Positions 21,420 to 32,740 of a stretch of 37,823 nt of DNA are shown here, piece after piece. The translations under genes were made by a program, and so were the position numbers. The notes beneath the pieces are model-generated. The model saw nothing but the letters and a program-made list of their open reading frames with translations, was not told the DNA's origin and made no database searches. This DNA comes from Sphingomicrobium sp. (GTDB lineage Bacteria; Pseudomonadota; Alphaproteobacteria; Sphingomonadales; Sphingomonadaceae), in NCBI GenBank assembly GCA_030447545.1, contig JAUJOV010000026.1:1-37823 (forward strand), written 5' to 3'. Within the stretch, counting starts at the first letter, position 1; each line of letters opens with the position of its first letter.

Positions 21420-22384
21420 GCGGCGACCTGCTCCGGCTTCGCCGAAGTAGCGGCCGTGCAGCGCCGGGTCGCGGACCCATTGTACGGGTTCGCTAAGCTG
21501 GTTGTCGCAGCCGCCTCGGCGGGCGAGGTCACGTAGACCGGCGGTTCGCGGTGCTGAACAGCTCGGCGAAAGCTCTCGAACGTCGACAGCCATTTGGCGG
21601 GACCGCTCATATTCCTCGGCGGATGATCCAGCGGTTGAGGTCACGTAGACCGGCGAGGACGAAGTCGTTCGACATCAGGTCGACGATCTTCAGTTCCCTG
21701 CGACTGAGCGACGCTCGCCGGATCGAGCGGAGCGGTCAATCCTGGATGAGCCCCTGCTCGAGCGTCGCCGAACAGTTCCACCTGGTTCTGACCGTGGGCG
21801 CGCGCATGTTCGCGGCCATCGGCGTCCTCGAGGCGCTGATCGGCGACGATCGCCCTTCCCGTTGCTTGCCGTTCTCGTACATCCACAGCCGCGCGGTGTC
21901 GCTTGAGGCACGTAGCGGCCGCCGGGTCGGCCTCGGGCACGTCGATGCTTGAGAACGTTCGGGTCGGTTCAGCGCGGCGAAGCGTTGCCGCGGCACCGTC
22001 GGCCTTGAGCTCGCCCGTCATACACCGTGACCTTTTCGGCGAGCGCTGCGTCGAACTTGGTGGCACCGGCGCCGCCTCAGGCCTCGACCATTTTCCCGAC
22101 CTGCTGGGGCCCGACCCTGCGCGACCGCCGGAGCGCCAGTCGACGAGGCGCGCGCGCGGCAGTTCGGTGAAGAGCGATCGCACGGGCAGGAATGTCGTCG
22201 GTTCGGCTGTCCTCGAGGCGGCGTCGCGAAGCCTACCTGGATCGCGGCGCATTGTCGCGGTCGCGCAACATCCGCGTCGAGATTCCCTGCTCTTGCTCGG
22301 CGGAGCCTCGATCCGGCGCATCAATGGGCGGTGCAGCAAGGTCGGCCGGCGTGTTCGCGCGGAACCAGACAAGACGACGCATTG
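21420..22384 (-). pseudogene. Degraded L,D-transpeptidase-like sequence
   Basis: No frame stays open and protein-like for long. From an ATG at 22384 (MRRLV) down, pieces in changing frames resemble a YcbB-type L,D-transpeptidase: SDTARLWMYENGKQ (strand before the catalytic domain), VRTRWN, and near the end PPVYVTYLTA-like PVYVTS, NPYN and DPALHGRYFGEAGAG, as in the intact-looking homologue's region PVFLTYMT and PDPYGWD. The catalytic C-x-R motif is only suggested. A 19-bp direct repeat (gaggtcacgtagaccggcg) occurs at 21525 and 21637. It could be a decayed gene or, more likely, poor consensus sequence. Confidence 0.4.
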
Positions 22385-23835
22385 ACACATTAATGGAGGT
22401 CGTAGCCCATCGACAGGCTCCAGATTGCACGCGCTCTGGCGTCAGGACAGCTACATGCCCCGCATTTCGATCCTCGGGCCTTCATGGACACGCGCATATC
22501 GCATCATCTGGGGGCCTCCTGGTCGACGGCCTTGCCGCTTCGATCGGTCCGAGCATCGTCCGGCCGTGGAGGCGAAAACGACAGGGCCCTCGAAGTGCGC
22601 GTCAGTCGCGCACAATGGAGATCGACGGCATCCAGGCATTGCCCCTGCGGATCGACGCACCAGCGAAGCGGTCGCGATCATCGTGGTGTTCCCAGGTTGC
22701 CCACAACCCGACCTCCGGCGGTCGTGTTCACGGTAACGACGGCTGGGACTGACGCTGAGGCCGCCCGGCAGCCACTTCAGCGCGGCGACCATGCCCGCGC
22801 CCGCGGCACGGCGCGCGGGCGGAAGGCGATCTGGTGACCAGGCTTGCCACCGGCCTGGACGCCGAAGTGGATCGCGGACTTTTCGTCGAGATTGTAGGGA
22901 TCGGCGCTTGCTGCTGTTCGACCCCGGTCACATCCGTACACCGGCACCGGCTGCGGTGAGCCCGTTCTGTCGACCCAGCACATGGGCGCGACGCCGCGGG
23001 TCCTCGCGCCCGATCCGGATCGCTGCAAGCGGTTGCGGCACGCTCGCCTTTGCGGCCCGACCTCGGGTGCCGAACGTTGGGCTCAGGTGATCGAGTGGGT
23101 TCCGGGCCCGCCCGCCGCGCAGCACCTGCTGCGCGGCGGTTCGAACCGCGGAGATGGCGATCCGCCGGACAAGCGCATCGGGCGCGGCACCGGTCGGTGC
23201 CTTGGGCCTTGCTGCATGCGCGGAGCGATGATGCACCAGGTCGCGTGCGTGTTCATGTCGTCGGGTTCACGCGGCGCTCGGGAAGCTCCAGGTCCTCTTG
23301 TCCGGTGGCCTGGCGTCGCGCGCCTTCATGGACGGGCGGCGATCTCGCGCGTCGATGACCGTCAGACCATGCGAGACCCTGCTCGATGCTCGGCGCGAAC
23401 GTCGATCTGTTCTTCGATCGCCTTGCCGGTCGGCCCAGGGCGCGAGCGCGCGCGCGGCCGACACCGCTCGGCGCACGTGCCCGCGAGTTCCACTTCCTCG
23501 CCGCCTACGACGAAGACAAGCGCGCAGGTGACGCGCGCGTTCAGGGGCCCGACCTAGAGCAAGGGCCCGGGCGCACCTCGACCTGCCGAGCCCGTCAGCC
23601 GAGAATGCGGCCGCCGCCGCCGCTCTGGCCGGAGAATGCACGGGTCGGTCATGTCGTCGGGCGCAGCGGCCGTGCGCGTCGCGCGCTTCGCGCCTTGGAC
23701 GGGGCGATCTCGCGGTCGATGTAGACCTGCTCGATGCTCGGCGGAGCGATCGGCTCGATCGGCTGCCGGTCCGACGCCGCGCGCGGCCGACGACAGGCTC
23801 CGCGCCCGCGAGTAAGAGCGACAAGACGACGCATT
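22190..23835. repeat. Interleaved degraded repeats of two neighbouring loci
   Basis: Three mutually similar pieces (about 22190-22390, 23257-23480 and 23651-23835) share motifs such as tgctcgatgctcggcg; two of them end in the same 16 bp acaagacgacgcattg (22374 and 23825 regions). Read on the minus strand they encode EPIAPPSIEQVYIDREIAP-like peptides that fit the N-terminus of an L,D-transpeptidase. Between them, 22984-23660 is a noisy copy of 24641-25523, the metallo-hydrolase and its downstream gene. Exact shared blocks include 28 bp at 23521-23548 = 25391-25418, and a second block ending ctctggccggagaatg. No intact gene is present. Confidence 0.6.
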
Positions 23836-23987
23836 GTTACCCCTTCACCCGTGTGCCGGTAGCACCCTAAGATGGCTCCATCCGTTAGATTGCACTTGCG
23901 GTGCGGTGCCGGAGCGCGTATGCCGCTGTTTCTGCGCCATTTCCGAGCCTCGCAGCAAGGCGTTGGCCCCTCTTCAAGGAGAAACGC

Positions 23988-24413
23988 ATGGACACGCGCA
24001 AATTCGCACTCATCTGGGGCATTGGTTTCATCCTGGTCGCGGCGAGCGGGCTGGCATCCCGGCCTGCTTCAGGAACCGGCCCCGAGCGATCCCGACCTTG
24101 CCGTGGAGGCAATGCACGGTGGGCACTCGGGTTGTTTCCAGTCAACATACTGCACAATGCGGTGCACCTGATCTTCGGCATCTGGGGCATTGGGACCTCG
24201 AAGCTCTGGGACGCGGCCAAGACCTACGCAAAATCGGTCGCGATCATCTACGTGGTGTTCGTCGTGATGGGTATGCTGGCCGAGCCGATCAACACGACCT
24301 TCGGGCTGGTTCCGCTGCACGGCAACGACGTCTGGCTGCACCTGCTGCTGGCCGCCCCGGCAGCCTATTTCGGCTTCATGCACCGGGACGACAGGACTGG
24401 TCACCGCGCCTGA
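23988..24413 (+). CDS. DUF4383-like membrane protein
   Basis: 141 residues with the ribosome-binding site aaggag before the ATG. The N-terminal helix (FALIWGIGFILVAASGL) and the later helices (LFPVNILHNAVHLIFGIWGI, SVAIIYVVFVVMGML, LHLLLAAPAAYFGF) match the small DUF4383 family with its NILHNxVHLxxG motif. Between residues about 22 and 46 the frame as written gives an arginine-rich non-family segment; the adjacent frame there reads GLLQEPAPSDPDLAVEAMHGG, which fits the family. A pair of compensating indels therefore disguises an error inside an otherwise open frame. Inner membrane, function unknown. Confidence 0.8.
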   Translation: MDTRKFALIWGIGFILVAASGLASRPASGTGPERSRPCRGGNARWALGLFPVNILHNAVHLIFGIWGIGTSKLWDAAKTYAKSVAIIYVVFVVMGMLAEPINTTFGLVPLHGNDVWLHLLLAAPAAYFGFMHRDDRTGHRA

Positions 24414-24444
24414 CCCCACTGCGCGGGCGGAAGGCGGGAGGCTG

Positions 24445-25472
24445 GTGACCCTGACCTTCCACCCGCGGCTGGTCAACGCTGCTTCCTGGGATCTGGCGCT
24501 GTTCGTCGAGATCCTCCACCGGCGCGAGGCGCTGCTGTTCGACCTCGGCGACCTCGCGCCCTGACGGTGCGCGCGACTTGCTGCCGTGAGCCACGCGTGG
24601 TCGCAGCCGGCATGCACATGGACCATTTCGTCGGGTTCGACGCGCTCTGCGGGTCCATGTCGCGCGCCAGGACGATTCGGATCGTCGGGCCGCAAGGCAT
24701 TGCGGCACGCGTTCACCACAAGCTGTGCGGCTACGATTGGGACCTCGTCGACCGGGACGACGAGGAACTGCTGATCGAGGTGATCGAGTGGGGTGAAGCG
24801 GGCCCGCTTGCCGCGCAGCGCTTCCGCTTCAAGCGGCGGTTCGAACCCGAGGAGATGGCGCTTCCGCCGGCTGGCCCGGTTGCATCGGGCGACGGCTTCG
24901 CGGTCGAGGCGGTGCTGCTCGAGCACCACGGGCCTTGCCTCGGCTATGCGCTCAGCGAGCCTGCGCACGCCAACGTGTGGAAGGTGCGCCTGAGCGAGCG
25001 CGGCATTGCCGCCGGGCCCTGGCTCCAGCGGCTCAAGGCGGCAGTGCTTGCCGGCGAGCCGGACGGGACGATGATCCCGCTTCCCGACGGCACGGGCGCT
25101 CGCTTAAGCGAGCTTCGCGACCTGGTGACCGTCAGCCCGGGGCAGAAGGTCGCCTACGTGACCGACGTAGCCGACACGCCGGCCAACCGAGCGGCGATCG
25201 CCAGGCTCGCTCAAGGCGCTGATCTGTTCTTCCTGGAATCGCGCTTTGCCGCGGAGGATGAGCACCAGGCGCGCGAGCGCGCGCACCTCACGACGACCGC
25301 TGCGGGCGAGATCGCTCGCTCGGCGCACGTGCGCCGGCTCGAGCCGTTCCACTTCTCGCCGCGCTACGCAGGCGAGGAGGACAGGATGATCGCGCAGGTG
25401 ACGCGCGCGTTCAGGGGCGCGGGCGAAGAAAAGGCCCCGGCGCGCGAGCCCGCCGAGGCCGTTTCAGGCTAG
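24445..25472 (+). CDS. MBL-fold metallo-hydrolase, RNase Z-like (frameshifted N-terminus)
   Basis: It starts at a GTG with gggagg upstream: VTLTFHPRLVNAASWDLALFVEILHRREALLFDLGDL. The frame changes at about 24540-24590, within the segment leading to the metal-binding motif, which reads AGMHMDHFVGFD (family: T-H-x-H-x-D-H). From 24600 on the frame is clean: ARTIRIVGPQGI, EAVLLEHHGPCLGYAL, KVAYVTDVADTP, LFFLESRF, then RAHLTTTAAGEIARSAHVRRLEPFHFSPRY, the helix and His motif of RNase Z-type beta-lactamase-fold enzymes. Likely a zinc phosphodiesterase; tRNA 3' processing is one possibility but not shown. Its 3' end is duplicated in degraded form at 22984-23660. Confidence 0.82.
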
Positions 25473-25795
25473 AAGCTTCCGCCGCCGCCGCCGCCGCTCT
25501 GGCCGGAGAATGACGGGTCGGTCTGGCTCTGGCTCTGCGACTGGCCGAAGCCGAACGCACTTCCGCCACCCTCGTTCTGGAGCTGGCTGGAAAGCAGCTG
25601 CTTGGCACGATCGGCGAGCTGGCGATGCTGGTCGAGCGCTTCCTCGAAGAAGCTGCGGATCTCGCCCTCGCGCGCGTCCTGCAGATACGTCTGGATGGTC
25701 TCCGCGCCTTGGAGCGAATGATAGAGCACCGAGATCACGTCATAGGTCTGATCGCGAGTGCCGGTCGCCTGCTGGCTAGATTGTCCTTGCTGCAT
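25469..25795 (-). CDS. Small helical protein with Gly/Gln-rich tail
   Basis: 108 residues. The N-terminal two thirds (YDVISVLYHSLQGAETIQTYLQDAREGEIRSFFEEALDQHRQLADRAKQLLSSQL) look like paired amphipathic helices of the ferritin-like or stress-protein kind. The tail is low-complexity (FGFGQSQSQSQTDPSFSGQSGGGGGGSF). No signal or membrane segment. The gene overlaps the metallo-hydrolase end by 4 bp on the opposite strand. The start has gaggacc upstream. A possible GGAAC-type general-stress promoter lies upstream. Function unknown. Confidence 0.72.
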   Translation of the reverse strand: MQQGQSSQQATGTRDQTYDVISVLYHSLQGAETIQTYLQDAREGEIRSFFEEALDQHRQLADRAKQLLSSQLQNEGGGSAFGFGQSQSQSQTDPSFSGQSGGGGGGSF

Positions 25796-26004
25796 GAAGG
25801 TCCTCCTTTTTGCGGTGCTTCAAAGGCCGCGCGGCGTCGCCCGCGCGGGTCCGCCCAATCAACGCAGCAAGGGGGGTGAGTTCCCCGTGCCTGCAGGCTG
25901 CTTTGAGACGGTCGGCCCCGTTTGTCAGCCGACGCGCTGCCTCCCCGAAACCGCGCCTCGGAGCGGGCGTTGGCAAGGCGGAAAACGGCACGAGGAGCAG
26001 GCAA

Positions 26005-26211
26005 GTGAGCGAACAGCGCGAAGGCGAAGGAACGGACGGCAAAGGCAGCCCGGGCATGGTCGAGGAGAAGAGCCGGCCGGCGCGGGCCGGCGAGACCGAC
26101 ACGACCCGCTTGGGAATGCTCGAGGAAGGAGACGACACCGACGGCGCGGGCAGCGGCGGAATGGTCGACAAGCAGGATGCGGCCGGCTCGAGCCGCGAGG
26201 AGAGCAGGTAA
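26005..26211 (+). CDS. Small acidic hydrophilic protein with GMVEE-like repeats
   Basis: 68 residues from a GTG with a good ribosome-binding site (gaggagcaggcaa). Composition is almost entirely polar and charged, with no predicted core, so probably disordered. Three repeats can be aligned: SPGMVEEK, RLGMLEEG and SGGMVDKQ. I do not recognise a family. It is directly followed by another small hydrophilic ORF whose GTG begins at the next base after its TAA. Confidence 0.6.
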   Translation: MSEQREGEGTDGKGSPGMVEEKSRPARAGETDTTRLGMLEEGDDTDGAGSGGMVDKQDAAGSSREESR

Positions 26212-26349
26212 GTGACCGACAACAAGAAGAAGGGCGACTTCGACAAGGCCCGCAAGCACGACGTCGGCGGCGACAAGAAGCAAAGGTCGAACCGCAACAC
26301 CGACAGCCGCACCGGCAACCAGAACTCGGGGACCGGCGGCCGCAGCTAG
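26212..26349 (+). CDS. Small basic hydrophilic protein, 45 aa
   Basis: GTG at 26212 immediately after the previous stop, end TAG at 26349. The sequence is lysine- and asparagine-rich (TDNKKKGDFDKARKHDVGGDKKQ, then NRNTDSRTGNQNSGTGGRS). It resembles the small glycine/lysine stress-type proteins common in alphaproteobacteria, but I cannot name a family. The tandem arrangement with the acidic protein upstream suggests joint expression by translational coupling. Confidence 0.5.
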   Translation: MTDNKKKGDFDKARKHDVGGDKKQRSNRNTDSRTGNQNSGTGGRS

Positions 26350-26443
26350 GCCGCGCGGCACAGCCCACTGCTGGACCGGGCGGCGGGCATTGCCTGTCCC
26401 CCCGCCGGCGCTGCGGATGCACCGCCGCCCTGACCTGCCGCCG

Positions 26444-27006
26444 TCAGGCTGCGCAATCGCGGATCAGCGACTTCAGCGGTTCGGCCAGCGGCACGGCCAT
26501 CGGGTCGCTGCCGCCGACGGTGACGGTGAGGTTGCCCGAGGCCGTGACGAGCTCGCGCAGCCAGTCGGCATCGGCCGGGACGGCTGAACTGGTGCTGGGC
26601 AGCCCGTCCTCGCTCGCCTCGGCGCTCAGCGTGCGGCTGAAGCGGTCGGCCGACAGCCGCATCTCGGTCTTCCCGGGTCCGGAGGGAGGCATCTCAAGCG
26701 TGTTGAACACCAGCCGCTCGCCCTCGCAACGGACGCTGAATCCCGCCTCGCTGTAGGCCGCCCGTACCCCGCCCACGGCCCCAGCTTGTGCGTCTTGGCG
26801 AACCAGCGTTGACCGCTCGACGTCGCCGGGCGGCCGCGCCTGTTCGGCCCCGGCCGCTTCGTTGTGCAGTCTGTCTGCAGCGGGAGTGGCCGCCGTGCCG
26901 GCATTCAAGCCGGCGTCTTGCGCAGCCTCGCCGCCCTCGCCGCCCTGTGCGCAGGCGCGCCAAGCGCGGCAGCTGCAATGGTTGGCAGCGCAATGTCGCA
27001 TGTCAT
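26444..27006 (-). CDS. Hypothetical lipoprotein (frameshifted N-terminus)
   Basis: The ATG at 27006 gives MTCDIALPTIAAAALGA, a lipoprotein-like signal; a frame change near 26950 then leads into ACAQGGEGGEAAQDAG, with a likely lipobox cysteine. A further frame slip near 26790 is suspected. The C-terminal domain is clean: AGFSVRCEGERLVFNTLEMPPSGPGKTEMRLSADRFSRTL to NLTVTVGGSDPMAVPLAEPLKSLIRDC, about 100 residues of beta-rich sequence. I do not know a named family. It lies downstream of the L,D-transpeptidase on the same strand. Confidence 0.6.
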
Positions 27007-27117
27007 GCCAATGGCCGGGCGCCGCGGATGGTTTCGGAAGCAGTCAGCGCGAGCGGACGACGTTACGCCCCTCGCCGAGCGTCCTTGCCGATGTAGGCCT
27101 CGCCGACCGCGCCGGTG

Positions 27118-28458
27118 CTACTCAACACGAGTCGGCGTGCAGCTCCCCTGATCGGCGGAAGCGGCGCGGCCTGGGGCAGCGAGGCCATGTTCGCCGGCCC
27201 GAACATGCGGCATCGCGACTTCGTCCCAGCCATAGGGGTCGGGGCCGGAACTCGACGCCGAACTGCTCGCCCTGACCGTCATGTAGGTCAGGAACACCGG
27301 CACCGGCTTGGGCAGGTCGAACCCTGCTCGCGGTTCGTCGCCGGCTGCGGCACTAGCCGAACACCCAGTTGGCGAAGCGGCGATAGTCCTGGAGCCGCAC
27401 GCAGCCATTGCTGATCCAGCGGTTCTGCTTTGGCGAAGTTCTCCTTCACCGGCGTGTCGTGCAGGTAGATGCCATAGTCGTTGGGCATCTCGAACTTCAT
27501 GTTGCCCATCGAATTCCACGGCCCAGGAGCTGGCGCACCAGGATCGGGCTCTTGCGCGAAACCGCCTTCCAGTTGATCTGCTTCGGATCGACCGGCTGGG
27601 CATCCGAGCCCCAGTCGGACAGCACCTCATAGTGGAAGTTCTTGAGTAGAGACGCCCTGCTGTCGAACGCGCTTGCCCGTCATGCTCTGGATGAGCTCGG
27701 GCGGAACGTTCAATAGGGGTTCGCCTTTGCGTTGCGCATCAGCACGGCGATCATCGGAGTGGTGGTTTCCGGCGCACCGACGATCACGCGCATTCCGTCG
27801 ATCGCGCGGTCGTTCTGGAACAGATAGCATTCGGCAGCGCCCGGGCATCGACGACGACATAGCGTTCGAACGACCGAGTCTGCGGAAGCCGGCGAGGCGC
27901 GTTCGATGTTGATCGCAATCCGCCGCGCATAGTCGGGTCCGCGGTTGAGCGAAGCGATCTCATCGCCTTGCCTGCGATCCCGTCGATCGGCGCAAGCCCG
28001 TGGACGCGCTGGTGGCTTCACCGTGTCGACGACCCGCTGGTCGTAGCCGCCGCTCGTCGGCATGCCGACCGTGAGCGGCGTCGACGCGGTTGCCGCTGCG
28101 CCCAGCATGAGCTGGAAGGCCGGCCGGGACAGCCACCTGCGGCAGGCGGCGTGAGCTCATCTGGTACTGCTGAAGGCCCCGGGCGAGCTCGAAGTACAAG
28201 GGATGGGGAGCGCTGCGCTGGGTCTGGGCCGCACGGACGTCCATGCCGAACAGGCGCTGGAGCCAGCTGCGCGGGCGCGGGCGAGTGACCGTCTTGACGA
28301 TTCCCACCTCGCTCATCTTCGGGTCGACATAGACGAAGTCGATGCCCTGCTTGATGGTGCGCGGAACCGCGATCGGCTCATCGCCGCGCGGCTGCGCATG
28401 AAGCGGTGTAGTGGCTGGTCACCGCCGCCATGACCAATAAGAAGACTGAATTTTTCAC
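27118..28458 (-). pseudogene. L,D-transpeptidase (YcbB-like, YkuD domain), frameshifted
   Basis: A GTG at 28458 opens a signal (KNSVFLLVMAAVTSHYTASC). Then come EPIAVPRTIKQGIDFVYVD, the helical scaffold (LYFELARGLQQYQMS), a peptidoglycan-binding-like segment (PTSGGYDQRVVDTVKA), the strand RYVVVDA and the YkuD catalytic domain: GMRVIVGAPETTTPMIAVLM, NPYWNVPPELI, LPGPWNSMGNMKFEMPNDYGIYLHDTP, and SNGCVRLQDYRRFANW with the catalytic cysteine codon at 27401-27403. The C-terminal PKPVPVFLTYMT and DPYGWDE are typical. At least six frame changes are needed, so the product as written is not made. It would form 3-3 crosslinks in peptidoglycan or attach proteins to it. Confidence 0.8.
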
Positions 28459-28599
28459 GAGCCTTTCGGCCGCTTGTGCGGCTCAGCCAATCGTTGTGCC
28501 CGGATGAACTCCTTGGACTTGTTTGGGTTTCTCGCGCCTGAACGGCCTCGCCCGTGTTCTTGCGCACCAGTGATGGCCAGCGATCCCGTTGCGGCAAAC

Positions 28600-29040
28600 A
28601 GCGGTAGCCGGCGTCGACCGAGTCGCGGCCGAACTATGCGATCGAGGAGGTCATCGCCTCGTGACCCTGGGGCTGTCGGCCCTGCTCCTGCAGGATCTTC
28701 AGCACGCCCGCCGCGCCAAGCACGTTGATTCGGCGAATTGCCGGTGAGGACGTTGGCACTCGCATTGTTCGATTGCACCTGCTCGGCGTTCGACAGGGCG
28801 GCACCAGGCGGACGTACACCGGATTGGGGTAGAACGGTATCAATGCCCTGGCCCGACCGTCGAAGATTTCGTCGTCCAGTTGTCGCCGACGACGTTCGCC
28901 GAGGCTTGCACCGATCAGCGTGTCCGGATGTATACGCCGTCGAGCCGGTCATCGCCTTCGCCGCCCTCGAGAAGGTGACTGTCGAGTCCGAACAGCGCTT
29001 CATCTGCTGTTCGTAGCCGTAGATCTGGTCTTTGCGTCAG
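28600..29040 (-). other. Possible remnant of an RTX-type calcium-binding repeat protein
   Basis: Minus-strand frames contain LFGLDSHLLEGGEGDDRLDG and, further on, NNASANVLTGNS followed in another frame by NVLGAAG. Both resemble the nonapeptide-repeat context GGxGxDxLxG and NVLTGNSGNNVL of secreted RTX proteins. There is no continuous frame, start or stop that I can defend. The rest of 28459-29253 shows no recognisable gene. Confidence 0.3.
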
Positions 29041-29253
29041 GCCCGGCGCAATAGGAACGTGAACGCTTGTGGCTGATTGGTCCCGGCATGAGATTTGGCA
29101 CAACCACCGATGCCGAACAGGTCGCTGCTGAGGCAACGACCGCTGTGGTATTGTTCACACTGATTACCCCCTACTGGCCAGCTCTCGATCGCCTCGCCTG
29201 AAGCACTCGTCAATTCAGTTTTCATCAGAGAAGCGCAAGCGGCATCTAGGCAC

Positions 29254-31429
<2,176 letters not shown>

Positions 31430-31640
31430 GGCAGGCATATGGGCGATAGCGGACCTGCCTTCCGCCCACACCGCATGGCCCCCCGACGAACCTTGCACGA
31501 TCGGACACAGGAGTGGGGCGTTTGAAGGTGCCGGTCGTATGTTTCGGCTGCGATCAGCACTCTGGCGAAAGGGAGCTGCGATGAAATGGAATGCGGGACT
31601 TCGGGCAGGACTTGGGTTCCTGCTTCGGGGGCGTGCCGAG

Positions 31641-32189
31641 ATGACCGTCCGCCGCACGCGCCATGCAGCACTTGCCATCATCCGCCATCCTTCTCGCCGG
31701 CTGCTCGCGGCCGGACGTGAACGCGCGTAACGCTTCGGTCGAGGAAGTCGCCGAGCAGGTGCCTGCTCAACGAGCCCGGCTTCATCCGCCCGGGCAAATG
31801 GGTTTCGCAAAGCAGCGTCGTGGAGGTCTCAGCGCCCGGAGTGCCGCCGCAGGTGCGCAAGCGCATGGAACGGCGCGCGCCCGAGCCCCGCCCGCTGCCC
31901 CGCGCCCGCGCCCGCGGCCCGTCCCGCCGAGCGCCTCGGCCCCGGCGGCGGCGACCAGTGCCGCTACGAGCATGTCCGAATGGACGCCGGCAAGATCGAT
32001 GCGAAGATGATCTGCAGCCAGGGTGGCGGCCGCCAGGTGATGGAGATGGCCGGCACCTATTCGCCCGATTCCTATCAGCTGCGCATGTCGACCAATACGC
32101 AGTTTCCCGGCGGTCCGACCGACGGGATGACCATGCGCATGCGGGTCGACGCGAAGCGCGTCGGCGAGTGCGAGGCGAGGGAGGCATGA
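31641..32189 (+). CDS. DUF3617-type lipoprotein, copy 1 (frameshifted)
   Basis: The N-terminal signal is readable as [10 protein letters not shown] and, in the next frame, [28 protein letters not shown] with a lipobox cysteine. The frame changes at about 31765 and again within the GC-rich 31870-31960. The last 70 codons are clean: [41 protein letters not shown] to [15 protein letters not shown]. That C-terminal pattern matches DUF3617. The start is uncertain: 31581 has a better ribosome-binding site (aaagggag) but gives a longer, less signal-like N-terminus. Function of the family is unknown; cell-envelope location is likely. Confidence 0.7.
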
Positions 32190-32208
32190 TGTGAACAAGG
32201 GGGCAGCC

Positions 32209-32727
32209 ATGAACAGACTGATGATCGCCGCGGGCGCGGCTTTTCTGGTTACCGGGTGCGGCGGAGAGGAACCGCAGCAGAACCAGTCCGCCGCCGCGGG
32301 GGAGCTTTCGCCGGGGCAATATGAAGCGAGCTGGAAGATCACTCAGCTCCGCTCGACCGACAAGACGACGCCGGCGACCAACCTCAAGCAGGATATGAGC
32401 GGAACGACGCTCGGCTGCGTGGGCCCCAAGAACGCATTCGACCTCAGGCTGTTCGCCGAGGACGGCGACGAGTGCACCGAGGACAGCCGCTATGCGCGCA
32501 ACGGCCGGATCAACCTCAGCCTCGCCTGCAAGCGCGAAGGCGCCGGCGGCGAGATCCGCGAATCGGTCCACGGCACCTACAAGGCCGACCGTTTCGAGGC
32601 GGAAGTCAGCACCACCACCTATCTCTCGGGCGATGGCGACTATGCGCTGATCCGGATGGTCGATGCAAAACGAGTCGGCGAGTGCCCGCCGACCACTGAG
32701 TCGGCCAAGGAGGCCAACGCCACTTGA
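32209..32727 (+). CDS. DUF3617-type lipoprotein, copy 2
   Basis: 172 residues, clean frame, with the ribosome-binding site aaggggg before the ATG at 32209. The signal MNRLMIAAGAAFLVTGC puts the lipidated cysteine at C17. The mature part starts with a Gln/Ala-rich linker, then GELSPGQYEASWKITQLRSTDK, cysteines in LGCVGPKN, GDECTED and LSLACKREG, and ends [17 protein letters not shown]. The DAKRVGEC ending is shared with copy 1, 19 bp upstream, so the two are tandem paralogues. Probable periplasmic-side outer-membrane lipoprotein of unknown role. Confidence 0.8.
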   Translation: MNRLMIAAGAAFLVTGCGGEEPQQNQSAAAGELSPGQYEASWKITQLRSTDKTTPATNLKQDMSGTTLGCVGPKNAFDLRLFAEDGDECTEDSRYARNGRINLSLACKREGAGGEIRESVHGTYKADRFEAEVSTTTYLSGDGDYALIRMVDAKRVGECPPTTESAKEANAT

Positions 32728-32740
32728 CGCTCGTTGCGCA

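Noticed and set aside
21410-23835. A novel multi-repeat gene or CRISPR-like array
   Set aside because: The repeats are irregular, long, indel-rich and match neighbouring genes; there is no constant repeat/spacer period.
24445-25472. Calling the metallo-hydrolase rnz
   Set aside because: The first metal motif is disturbed by a frameshift and the family contains many non-tRNA enzymes, so the symbol is not justified.
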